DNA of 64,000 nucleotides from Zygaena filipendulae (taxonomy: Eukaryota; Arthropoda; Insecta; Lepidoptera; Zygaenidae), in contig OU015675.1 in NCBI GenBank assembly GCA_907165275.2, positions 3,737,501 to 3,801,500 on the forward strand, given 5' to 3'. Shown here piece by piece: positions 29,999 through 39,068 of this stretch. The notes under the pieces were generated by a model. It saw only the letters and a list, made by a program, of their open reading frames with translations, was not told where the DNA came from and did no database searches. How positions within the stretch are numbered: position 1 is the stretch's first letter; every line of letters starts with the position of its first letter. The position numbers and the translations under genes are program-made.

Positions 29999-30189
29999 AA
30001 TTCCAAACGTTTTCCACACGTTACCTTTTTGCTGACGCTGCGTAGAATCTGCCAGCTATTGGCCCGCCGGAAGCCCCGGTTACCACCGGATATAAGTGAC
30101 GCGATACATCCCGAGCATGGCGCAGTGTGTACTCTAGACTGCCATCTCATATTTACTCATGGAAAGAGGTTCTCAATCATTGGAGACGG
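29999..30189 (+). CDS. possible orphan exon, function unknown
   Basis: Plus-strand frame open from 29999, preceded by TAG at 29996-29998 that could serve as a splice acceptor, and GC-richer than its flanks. It reads ...KRFPHVTFLLTLRRICQL..., ...RRKPRLPPDISDAIHP..., ...CTLDCHLIFTHGKRFS... and meets GAC|GGTAAT near 30189, a weak donor. I recognise no family. The opposite strand is open over the same span, which weakens the case. GAATTCCAAATG and GAATTCCAAACG lie 50 bp apart upstream, so a repeat is also possible. Treat as a hypothesis. Confidence 0.15.
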
Positions 30190-30783
30190 TAATTTTTTTC
30201 TTTTTGTCCCTATTTAAAAAACAATATTGTCATTTTTTATGCCTTGATGTTGATAACAATTTAAAAAAAAGCCTATAAAACATCTCATAATGCCTAACAT
30301 TCACTTTTGGATTAGTTTTCAATAAAAGAATATGGCCTAATATAATGTATAGATTACAGAAGTTGACTAATATACATAAGACTGAACATTAGCACATATT
30401 TATTTTAAATTCAACTAAAAACCTTATTATGTGCAAGCCTTAATTCATCTGCACACTCAAAAGACTGGAATGCGGGTTGCCGTTTTTTGTAAAAAAAAAA
30501 GAAAACCTCATTGAGGACTACATAATTAGTTGTAAAGGGCGTCGGGAGTGCATAACCATTAGCTGGAGTTCTCCCGCGAATATGACGTCGGCTGGAGGAT
30601 GTTTGTAGAGTTTAATTTATTTTATTTAATTCAACGCGGCCCGCGGCGCTTCCTGCGTGCGCTGCGGGCGTGCAGCACTGTGCACTCAGTGATATCATAG
30701 ACACGGCGCGCGGCGTGATGTGTATGAAATATTTAGGTGTGTTGAATCACGACTTTTCCATGGTAGAAGAAGCATATATCAAT
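30190..30783. other. unassigned; GC-rich patch at 30.64 kb
   Basis: 30636-30720 holds GCGGCCCGCGGCGCTTCCTG, GCGCTGCGGGCGTGCAGC and CACGGCGCGCGGCGTG, a sharp CpG-rich island. TCCCGCGAATATGACGTCGG lies 80 bases upstream. No frame of note. Confidence 0.3.
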
Positions 30784-30990
30784 AACTAGCTGTTTCCGCG
30801 GTTTCGCACGTGGTCATTTTTAGACTTCCTGAGGCAATTCCGGGATAAAAATACTCTATGTCCTAATCCAGACTACCTCTATTCCATCTCTGTACTAAAT
30901 TCCATCCAATCCCGTCCAGCTGTTCTGGGCGTGATTGAGTAATAAACCTCCATCCATCCTGCAAACTTTCACATTTATAAAATTAGTATC
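30784..30990 (-). mobile_element. Helitron-like H1, complete
   Basis: Plus strand ACTAGCTGTTTCCGCGG to CTTTCACATTTATAAAATTA. The hairpin partner has changed to CGCACGTGG. Confidence 0.75.
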
Positions 30991-31320
30991 GAAAACCAAT
31001 ATCTACTTGTATCAAAGTTAGAAAATTTGATTGGCTTGTTAGGTTCGTACGTTGGGAGGGTTATAGACCTCCGGCTAGCTCTATAGTATTAAGTAAATTA
31101 AGTATTTTTCTAGTTTTTATTACACATAGATGCCTAGGTAACCTACTTATTGAAGATGCAATTTTTTGAATTTTCATTACAAAATTACAATAGTCAGATT
31201 ATTTTCTGACAATGTAACTCACGTATGAATTGAAACGATCACAAAAAACAAGTGGACATGGCGATTGGTGACGGAACTAATGTGCTATAAAGTTCTTTAA
31301 ATAAATAAATATATAAACTA

Positions 31321-31430
31321 AACGTCTCGATTTGCCTGGATGATGGAGGCAGCATAACGCTTTTTCCTGACATGATACGTGACTATTTCTACTAGTTAAC
31401 TCATACCGCAAGGTTTACCACGAGGATTGT
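31321..31430 (+). repeat. dispersed repeat, second copy
   Basis: Shares AACGTCTCGA, GCTTTTTCCTGA and the CCGCAAG core, in order, with 14946-15035. Preceded by an AAAT run at 31300-31311. Confidence 0.35.
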
Positions 31431-32122
31431 TTTTTTACATAATTATTGTAAGGTAAGGTTTGATGGGTATTTAAGTTGCAAAAGTGAAGTTTGAAGAATT
31501 TCAATTCTAAACGAAAACGGCCTGTCCATTCAGTTCATTAAACATAGATACAATTTGTAAAATTTTATGGTTAAAATTATTTAGTGTCCTGTCTATTTCA
31601 TTCTTGAGCCCGTGTATACCGCTTTCCTCTGTAGTCTTGCATACGGCTTTCTCGAATTCATATTTGCGGATCTGTATAGGTATACGTAGGAACGTGAATA
31701 TTATTTAGTGAGTATAATCTCGTGTATGCAATGAAAACTCCATTCTGAATGGTCGTCATAAAAAAAAAACAACATCGTTTTCTGTTGCTGCAAAACTGAT
31801 TTAGTACGTGCAGTATATTTTGCACATTTTCGGCGCTTATACGGACTTAATTTTCAACTCATTTTTGTAAATTTCTTGGAAATGAGAATATTTATTTGGA
31901 CGCTGCTAGTTTAAACTTTTACTTTACAGTCAAAGAGAATGTTATAGATTTGATGTGCAAATATCATAAGTTTTATATAACATGATTAAAAATACGCGGG
32001 TAAATGACCTTTGAGTAAGTATAGTTAATGTAATGGTTTTTTGCTCGCTCAGATTTTATGAATCTGTTCAGCTGTTTATGGTTTGATTAAAATACATGCA
32101 AAACTTTCCTTTATTTAATTTT
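31431..32122. other. unassigned intergenic
   Basis: No named feature. Confidence 0.25.
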
Positions 32123-32287
32123 CAAGCTGTTCCCCGTTGTTACAGCCACTTTAATTGCGGAGTTTCCCCGGGAATTCCAAGATAAAAAATATCCTATGTC
32201 CTTCTCGTACCCCTGACAATGTGCAGTATGCAAATTATTATAACGATCGGTTAAGATGAAACCGAAGGCCGTGAAAACGTAACAAAT
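32123..32287 (-). mobile_element. Helitron-like H1, decayed
   Basis: Plus strand CAAGCTGTTCCCCGTTG, TTTCCCCGGGAATTCC, ATCCTATGTCCTTCTCGTAC, then an 18-base disruption (GATGAAACCGAAGGCC) in the GCCGTTAAGGCGTG landmark and CGTGAAAACGTAACAAA. Confidence 0.65.
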
Positions 32288-32304
32288 AATCGTAATAACT
32301 AGTA

Positions 32305-32503
32305 AGGGCGGGCGCCCACGAGCAACTTTTGTCTTCGCAACTAATTTGTCTTTCACATCAAGTCTACGGGTTAGTATGAAAGTGCGCACATGTAGCGACG
32401 CGACAGTCAGGAGACTTTTGACGCACTTTCATACTAACCCGTAGACTTGATGTGAAAGACAAATTAGTTGCGAAGACAAAAGTTGCTCGTGGGCGCCCGC
32501 CCT
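32305..32503. mobile_element. foldback with exact 82-bp arms
   Basis: Left arm 32305-32386 and right arm 32422-32503 are exact reverse complements over 82 bases by my reading. The arms begin AGGGCGGGCGCCCACGAGCA and end TTAGTATGAAAGTGCG. The loop is 35 bases (CACATGTAGCGACGCGACAG...). GGGCGCCC within each arm is itself palindromic. There is no coding capacity and no obvious target duplication (TA left, AA right). Confidence 0.92.
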
Positions 32504-33426
32504 AAGGATCGCTAATCAGGTCAAAAATGTTGTTTTTAAATATTCGGGACGAGTTTCGAAACTAACTAAATTACTATAATACTGATTACTTAACATTTAT
32601 AAAAGTAAGTAATTTAGACGAAATTTGAAGTTCGTTTGTGAATGTCGTTGTCAAGTTATCTACCTACAGCTGTAACTTTAACATAGTTAGGTACCATAAT
32701 TGTTGTGAGGGGTCAAATCTTAATAATTAATGATTTTACAAGGGCTTGTTCCCCCAATTTGCGTTAAATATTACATTTAGCGGTGAAGTTACGGTGCAGG
32801 TGCCGCCCGCCCCGGATCGCCCACGTTCCTGGCCCGGACTAAAGCCAAGGGGTCCATGCATTAGCGGTCGTTTAATTATTATAGCGACTTTTCAACCATC
32901 AATATTTGACGAGCCCTAAAATTGGAATGATCAGAATAAGATCAAAAACTTGGCAACGCTTAAGGCGAAGTTAGTTGCTTCCGCCTAATTTAAAAAAAAA
33001 AACATCGTACAGAACACAAATAATATTGTATTATTTACAGATCTAACTTAGATGTCTAAATGAGCTAAGACTAAACGATTAATCTATTTATGACTCAACA
33101 GAATAGGTACTTACCTATTCAGTATTATATTATCTGTGCCTATTCTAAGCAGTATTTGCTTACTTATACTTGCAGACAAGATAAATGATCATTCTATACT
33201 GAAAAGTAAGACTCATGGTAAATTTTCAGTGTATAGGTACATTCATTTAAAGAGTGAACATGTTTAAACGATTGTGTGTATAAACTTGTTTAAACTATAT
33301 TATAGAGATTACACATAGAGTGATAGTTTACTCCAACTGTTCCATTCGAAATTGAGGCAGTAACACCACCCTGCATTATGGCATGCAGCCACACATGCAT
33401 ATTAGTTCTATGGCTTGCAAGTTACC
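32504..33426. other. unassigned; small GC-rich patch
   Basis: 32793-32860 (GTGCAGGTGCCGCCCGCCCC, CACGTTCCTGGCCCGGACTA) is GC-rich. No open frame of note spans it. Confidence 0.25.
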
Positions 33427-33462
33427 TATATAAAGAATTCAAATTCTCCCTCCGATGTCAGT
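33427..33462 (+). promoter_or_regulatory. candidate TATA plus TCAGT initiator
   Basis: TATATAAAG at 33427-33435 and TCAGT at 33458-33462, placing a start A at 33460 about 31 bases after TATAAA. This is the textbook spacing for an insect TATA-Inr promoter. No downstream promoter element and no convincing coding exon follow. ATGACGAAACGACAT... at 33560 runs only seven codons into GGTAGG, a poor donor. Confidence 0.25.
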
Positions 33463-33810
33463 TAACGGTTGACGGTACAAAAAAAAAGATTCTTCTGCCT
33501 TAAAAAGTTACGAAACTTAGTTACGTTACGCGGTGAAATGTAACCTCGGTTCTGCGTCGACATGACGAAACGACATATTATAGGTAGGTAATCTTCAATA
33601 CGTCGTGTTAGTAGGTAGATAGCTCACAGGGCGCTTTATATTGAACGGATCGAGTCCAATAGTTAGAAACTGCAATGTATCTTGTTTAGTGTGTGACAAC
33701 TTTGTACCGCTCGCTGGCTGCCCGCAGATTTAAGTGTTGGCGAGTTATTGACTCTACAACTTTAAGAACTCTTCAACTAGTGCGATGTGAAATAATAATA
33801 ACAAGAATCA
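33463..33810. other. unassigned intergenic
   Basis: Would be the leader and first intron if the promoter candidate were real. Nothing coding stands out. Confidence 0.25.
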
Positions 33811-34003
33811 TCTATACTAATAAATATTTTAAGAGGTAAGCGAGTTTGTGACCTCGTAGGGGGTATTCTCTGGATCTACTGAACCGATTTTGAAAATTCT
33901 TTCTCTTGTAGCTAGGATGCTATGGTTTTCTTGAGTGACATAGGATATTTGTTATTCCAAAATTCCGACAGGAACTCCGAAATTACCGGGTGAAACCTTA
34001 CAG
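33811..34003 (+). mobile_element. Helitron-like H3 variant, 3'-truncated
   Basis: Flank A|TCTATACTAATAAATATT; body CTACTGAACCGATTTTGAAA; ends at CCGGGTGAAACCTTACAG where the H5 copy begins, so the CTAG end is lost. Confidence 0.7.
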
Positions 34004-34249
34004 TCTAATCTATATATATGAAATCCTTTGTGCTGAATGACTGATGGATCAACGCACAGCCTAAACCGCTGGTCGTCGTAGAGACCTAAAACTTGGAGGG
34101 TGTGTTCTTTTTATGACGTAGGCATCCGATAAAAAAGGATTTTTGAAAATTCAACCCCTAAGGGGATGAAAAGGGGTTGCAAAGTTTGTATGGAACAATT
34201 CCGCGGGAACTTCGAAATTATCGCGGGTGAAACCGCGCGGCTCAGCTAG
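34004..34249 (+). mobile_element. Helitron-like H5, complete
   Basis: TCTAATCTATATATATGAAA then TCCTTTGTGCTGAATGACTG; body AGAGACCTAAAACTTGGAGG and CCCTAAGGGGATGAAAAGGG; ends ATCGCGGGTGAAACCGCGCG then CTCAGCTAG|T. A 3' end of the same type is at 47.49 kb. Confidence 0.82.
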
Positions 34250-34689
34250 TAAAAATATATAATTGGACTCCAAAAATGTAGGTGAGTATCTAATTATTAA
34301 TATTTTATTCAATACCAGCCTCTGCGATCTTACTTGAGTTGCAAGATTTCGCCGGGAACTTACATTTAATGGAAAAATTAATATTTTTTTTTTTTTGCAG
34401 AAGTGTGCTTATCCCTATGGAAGAACGCGGCGCTATCGGTCTACACGTTGTTCTTCCGGGTATAGAGTCCATAGTGTGTGGTGTATCAGCTGGTGTTTGT
34501 CTGCGCGTTTAGCGTCAGACCTATCTGTATAGAACTGGAAATATATACATGTATAGATATTTACAGAGGTTTAACTAAAGGTAGAGTAGGGGTGTGAGAA
34601 GTGTACTGCGGGAAGCTTTTATTTATTTATTTAATACAGGAGTGTGGTGAGTAGTGTTTGTGGTGAAATCTATTACTAATTACAATTGT

Positions 34690-35160
34690 CTTACTTATTA
34701 TTATTAACTAATCTAGAACTTTATAGTACAGAGGTATAGGATTACTTATTTAAGGTTGTTATTTTACAAGTTCTAGTGACAAATGTCACCGGCCACACGT
34801 GCCCCCTGCGGTGACCCGTGTCCCGGGGACAGTTGTCCCTCCTAGGATTACAGCGGAGTTGTGTTTTTAGTTCAATCTAATGCTTATTACGGGGTGAATT
34901 ATTTACATGCTTTGTCTTGTTTATTATTATCTTCTACAACATAAGAGTGCAGGGATACATGATTTGCGAGATTACTTATATAACGTTATTATAATTACTA
35001 CAAGTTCTGGTCGGTGACAGATGTCACCGGCCACACGTTTCCCCCACGATGACCCGTGTGGCCGGCAGCATCCATCCCCTTAGGGTTACCCAGGTTAGGT
35101 AAGGGTGTTTGGTTTGATGAGTTATTTACATAGTTTGATACAATTAAAGAGGAACAGTAT
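34690..35160. repeat. two diverged ~234-bp tandem units
   Basis: TACAAGTTCTAGTGACAAAT at 34765 and TACAAGTTCTGGTCGGTGAC at 34999 open matching stretches that both contain TGTCACCGGCCACACGT and GACCCGTGT. GGTGACA-GA-TGTCACC in the second unit is a 7-bp stem hairpin. Confidence 0.7.
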
Positions 35161-35369
35161 TTACAAATTATTTACAAATTATGTCTTACAAATTATTAGC
35201 TAACTTAAACATTAAAGTATAAAAGAACAAAAGCGGGTGATAATTCTTATTCTATAATCTTATTGTCTTACTGTCTATTATTTTACTAACTGCTGTCCAT
35301 CATCTTATTGTCTTACTAACTCTTCCTGTTGTCTATTAGCCCCCCCTTTTTTTTTTAAATACTCAATAT

Positions 35370-35671
35370 ACCCAGTACCTAATTTAATTATTAATATTGT
35401 TATTCTTACTAATTATTTTAATCAAAACTATAAATTACAAGATTATATGAAATTATCCTTATCTTATCTACCCAGTACCTAATTTAATTATTAATATTGT
35501 TATTCTTACTAATTATTTTTAATCAAAACTATAAATTACAAGATTATATAAAATTATCCTTATCTTATCTACCCAGTGCCTAATTTAATTATTAATATTG
35601 TTATTCTTACTCATTATTTTTAATCAAAACTATATATTACAAGATTATATAAAATTATCCTTATCTTATCT
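35370..35671. repeat. three ~101-bp tandem units
   Basis: Each unit runs TACCCAGT(A/G)CCTAATTTAA ... TTATCCTTATCTTATC. Starts at about 35370, 35470 and 35571; the second and third differ from the first by one or two indels and a few bases. Near-identity implies recent unequal exchange or replication slippage. Confidence 0.9.
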
Positions 35672-35726
35672 TATTTATTTCTTTGTTATTGTTGTTGTTA
35701 TTATTATCATTAGCCCGATGTACTTT

Positions 35727-36100
35727 ATTAATATCCCTTGGTCCCCTTCTCGGTGACATCCGTGGCCTGAGCAACATCCGTCACTGAGCAGCGTTAGTCA
35801 CTCAGCCACATTTGTCACTCAGCCACTTTTGTCACTGTTACTAGAGCTGACTGCTGTTTATTATATTAGCATATATTTTTATTGTTATGTATTGTAATAT
35901 CGTTTCTTATCTTGTTTGATGTTATTGTTGTTGTTGCTATCTTAATCTAAAACCCCTTGTGTCGTAGCTTGTTGTATTAATTTGGTCCCTGACCCGGTGA
36001 CATCCGTAACTTGAGCAACATCCGTCACTGAGCCACATTAGTCACTCAGCAACCTTTGTCACTCAGCCACGTCTGTCACCGTTGCCGAGTTATGCCCGAC
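35727..36100. repeat. two units rich in spaced GTCAC motifs
   Basis: CGGTGACATCCGT at 35752 and at 36006 each lead into GAGCAACATCCGTCACTGAG and then GTCACTCAGC-type repeats about 17 bases apart. The two units lie about 245 bases apart. Confidence 0.75.
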
Positions 36101-36199
36101 TATATACAGATCCTATACGAGTAATTATATGCGTAAATATACAAGACAACCAAAATGTACATAGATATATAGATACATGTTCCTATTCGCTATTTACAT

Positions 36200-36320
36200 A
36201 ATTTACATGAAGCGAAAGAGTGCAAGAGCGCAAGAGCGCACAAGCGCGTCAGGGGTGTAAAATAACCGGACATAATTTATATGAAGCGACAGAGCGCACG
36301 AGCGCATAGAGGATGCGGTG
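36200..36320. repeat. 73-bp-spaced duplicate, AAGCG-rich
   Basis: AATTTACATGAAGCGAAAGA (36200) and AATTTATATGAAGCGACAGA (36273) each lead into runs of GAGCGCA/AAGAGCG. Low complexity but clearly duplicated. Confidence 0.7.
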
Positions 36321-36435
36321 GGTGAATGGTCCTTCCGATGCCGACTAGCCCCAGTCCACTAGCTGTTGTTGTTGTTGGCTGGGTTAATTAGTATCAGAGT
36401 CGGCATCGGAGGACGCGCTGTCTACCTTATTCCTT

Positions 36436-37077
36436 TTATCCCCTCTGCCCCCCACTCCCCCCATCCCCCCCCCCCCTAAGTTCAGTAAGGCCGAGAAACT
36501 CTCTGTTAACATTAGAGACTCCCACCAGCACCGCAGTAGGTGGGGTATTGGCAGCAGGGCACCTCGGCAACGGTCCGCATATGGAATGGATGTAGAAGAA
36601 TTTGGGGTAGTCGAGGTGCTCTTTCAGCTTGCTCAGCTTGCCGCCCATGTACTCCGGGTGTTTGAGTCTATAGTGCCGGCCGATGTTTCTGCTCGCGAAG
36701 TAAGTGGCGCATAGGACGCATTGAAAGCCGCTTTTCCCCTTTCCTGGGGGCGCCGGTGAACTCTCAGAGTCAGTGGTGTTGTACTCTGTCCTGGGCAGCC
36801 TCCAGGAGTAGGAGCCGCCAATGGTCTTATATGTTTTTACCTTGAGAGTTTCCTTGCCTCCGCTCGCTCCCCGGGGCGCCGCAGGAGGGGTACTGGTGTA
36901 AGTGTGAGCAGGGGACATGTTTGATGTCGGGGGGGCGAGAGGGGCAGGGGGAGTCGATCCGCAAGGCCCCGAAAGAAGAGCGGGAGCGCTCGTTGTTGTT
37001 TTTTCCCATGTCCAGGCAGGGGCACGAGCCGGGCGCGTCAGTGAAGGTGGAGGCGACGGTGCTGGCACAGGCGCCAT
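36436..37077 (-). CDS. proline-rich single zinc-finger protein (retroelement ORF?)
   Basis: Minus-strand frame of about 213 codons from the first ATG (37075-37077, MAPVPAPSPPP...) to TAA at 36436-36438. The frame stays open upstream to 37186 without another ATG, so the true start could be different. Residues 1-100 are Pro/Ala/Ser/Thr-rich and probably disordered. Then comes FQCVLCATYFASRNIGRHYR followed by LKHPEY: Cys-X2-Cys-X11-His-X4-His, a single C2H2-type finger with a slightly short loop. A Gly-rich end (GGGDGGSGG) follows a segment with KLSKLKEHLDYPKFF. N-terminal C2H2 fingers are known in R2- and NeSL-group LINE proteins, and the poly(A) on the same strand 2 kb downstream supports a retroelement origin. 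No catalytic domain is present. A host regulator exon is the alternative. The overlapping plus-strand frames are shadows of the GC-rich DNA. Confidence 0.45.
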   Translation of the reverse strand: MAPVPAPSPPPSLTRPARAPAWTWEKTTTSAPALLSGPCGSTPPAPLAPPTSNMSPAHTYTSTPPAAPRGASGGKETLKVKTYKTIGGSYSWRLPRTEYNTTDSESSPAPPGKGKSGFQCVLCATYFASRNIGRHYRLKHPEYMGGKLSKLKEHLDYPKFFYIHSICGPLPRCPAANTPPTAVLVGVSNVNREFLGLTELRGGGDGGSGGQRG

Positions 37078-37230
37078 GCTCGCCCCCCTCACCCGGGCCG
37101 CGGAGGAGACGGCGGCGGTGGCAGCGTCGTTGTCGGCCGCAGCAGTGGTGGTGGCAGCATCAGCAGCAGTGGAGGTGGTTGGTCATACCCAATATAATGA
37201 ACATGTGTAATAAAACTCTATTATTTTGAC

Positions 37231-37978
37231 GGGCAGTCAACTAGTCAGACCACGGGAGAGACATACTGGCAATGGTGCAATCACTAGAACTACTGAGTAA
37301 GACCACGGGCAGCAGACAATGAAATTCACCCATCGTCATGCATATCCAAAGAAAAAACAGTACCTACCTACTAAAATCCTAATCTATATCTTCTTCTTCT
37401 TTATAAATAAAAATGATTTTTTGTATGTCTGTAGTACTTTAAGCGGAAACCATTGGTCCGAATAATGAAGGTCAGCACTTCATCCTCCTAGTTCGTTTTA
37501 ACCCTTCTCGTCTAAACATCTTTGCAGGGACTAGGGTTAGGGGGTTGCTAGGTTTTCTAAGGTTGTGAAACACGGCAACTGTATAAAAGTGGTATAAAAG
37601 TTGTTATTTAAACTTGTTTATCGCAGTTGCTTTGTTACGCTCCACCTACAAGTACTGTAATGGAATTTATCATCCTAGTTCGGAAATACCTCTAACCCAA
37701 CTGAGAATCTACCTCTACTGTCAAACTTGTGCTCATAAAATTACTGGGCGTTGTAAACTACGAATACAGTGGGTAACGTCAGCAAAAAAGTTATATTATA
37801 AGCAATAAAACAGTCAATAGTAATTTCATTCAGGAGAAAGAAAAAAGGAATGAGGTTTGAGGTTTAATCTTATTTTCCAACTGTACCTACTAGTAACTCC
37901 GGTGCCAATCTTATTTTATAACTGTATACAATGTATCACGTTTTATTTACAAGTTTGATCGCTTTTTTATCTTTATTC
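37231..37978. other. unassigned with a Helitron 5' scrap
   Basis: 37397-37440 (TTTATAAATAAAAATGATTT then TTTGTATGTCTG) resembles a Helitron 5' end. The 64-codon plus frame at 37614 has no recognisable domain. Confidence 0.3.
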
Positions 37979-38313
37979 TATACCTATATAAGTATGTATA
38001 TAAAAATGAATCCCTATTTCCCTTGGTCACGGCATCACGCGTGAACGGCTGGACTAATTTCGCTAATTTTTGTTTGTTGTGTTTGTTATTGTAAGGTGAA
38101 GAAGATTATGAAAGAATTTTGGAGTTCCTGCCGGAATTCCGTAACTCACGCGGGTGAATCTCCGAAACGGTTAGACCGATTTTTTTGATGGGGCCTTCAC
38201 TGCTAATTAGCTGATGTTATAAGGAGTAAATTAGGCTACTTCGAAGTTCCTGCGGGAATTCCGAGACTCACGCGGGAATTCCGAGACTCACGCGGGTGAA
38301 ACCGCGAGGCTAT
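37979..38313 (+). mobile_element. Helitron-like H2 with 20-bp internal duplication
   Basis: Starts TATACCTATATAAGTATGTA then TAAAAATGAATCCCTATTTC. Has both hairpin blocks (CACGCGGGTGAATCTCCG and the terminal GGTGAAACCGCGAGGC). The terminal block is preceded by two units of (C/T)GCGGGAATTCCGAGACTCA at 38251-38270 and 38271-38290. The last bases (ACAGCTAG) are replaced. Confidence 0.8.
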
Positions 38314-38342
38314 TTACAATAAAAGCTATTCTACTAAGCTTT

Positions 38343-38620
38343 GACGAGCCGATTGGCGCAGTAGGTCACCATGCCTACCCGCTAATCGAGAGGTTCCGGG
38401 TTCGATTCCCGGCGGGGGTGGATTTTGTGTGAAGAACACAGTGTTCCACTTTCCAATCTGGGCGTGTTTATATGTATATCTATAGTATAATTTGTCTACG
38501 TATACTACGTTTGCTTGGTTTCCACGACACAATCTTATAGCTTAATGTGGGATCAAGTGGATCTGTGTGTTGTGAAGTGGATTATTATTATTACCTATTA
38601 CTATTCCAATGCTCAACTGT
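38343..38620 (+). mobile_element. tRNA-derived SINE, full length
   Basis: Head GACGAGCCGATTGGCGCAGT ... GGGTTCGATTCCCGGC. TGGCGCAGTAGG (38354-38365) fits the A box and GGTTCGATTCC (38399-38409) the B box of RNA polymerase III genes. The region between cannot fold into a standard acceptor stem with the sequence that follows (GGGGGTGGATTTTGTGTGAA), so this is a SINE and not a functional tRNA. The body contains GTTTGCTTGGTTTCCACGAC and the tail is a short ATT run. A truncated relative is at 1.29 kb. Confidence 0.85.
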
Positions 38621-39068
38621 GATGTGCAACTGTGAGATAAATAAGTTTAGATTGAATAAACGATTATGTCGACATAACTGTTCTTTTTCCACTGCGTTTT
38701 AAGTGCAACGGTTAATCGATTTTGATAGTAGAATCGTTCCATAGTCGCTTCAACCACTATAACGACATAATATTGTTACTAAAATTTACCTGGCGTCTAT
38801 TCTGTACAGAGAAATTCAGCTAGTTTGGTTACAGGCTGCTGTCGTATTTTATGCATCTACCATAGTCTGTTCGTAAGTTGTCTAAAATAATAAGCAACAT
38901 TATCGTTCATCTTGTTCTTCTTTTATTAAAAGGCAACTTTTATTATAATTGTGCCAATGACAATGTTTGACTTGATAGACAAAGCAACGCGAATGAAGTA
39001 AGAAAGCACTCGAGATTTATTTTGATATCATGATATTTTCAAAATAAATAAAGAACTAAGTTAGCTAT
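38621..39068. other. unassigned intergenic
   Basis: No recognised repeat or gene. Confidence 0.25.

Larger units (their letters stand above)
34384..37230 (-). mobile_element. candidate non-LTR retroelement, unusual
   Basis: I read this block as one minus-strand element. Its 3' end is at 34384-34396, where 13 Ts on the plus strand follow TGCAGAAGTGTGC, i.e. a poly(A) tail. Its 5' region holds the GC-rich zinc-finger frame at 36436-37077. Between them lie about 2 kb with three sets of tandem repeats and no reverse transcriptase, so if this is a LINE it is internally deleted or carries a very long 3' UTR. The 5' limit is uncertain, and I could not find a clear target duplication. It could instead be a host GC-rich exon beside unrelated repeats. 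Confidence 0.4.

Noticed and set aside
36917..37229. Plus-strand Gly/Ala/Val- and Arg/Gln-rich frames
   Set aside because: Shadows opposite the GC-rich zinc-finger frame. Their composition is that of complementary low-complexity codons.
38343..38420. Functional tRNA gene
   Set aside because: A and B boxes are good, but there is no closing acceptor stem, and a SINE body and tail follow.
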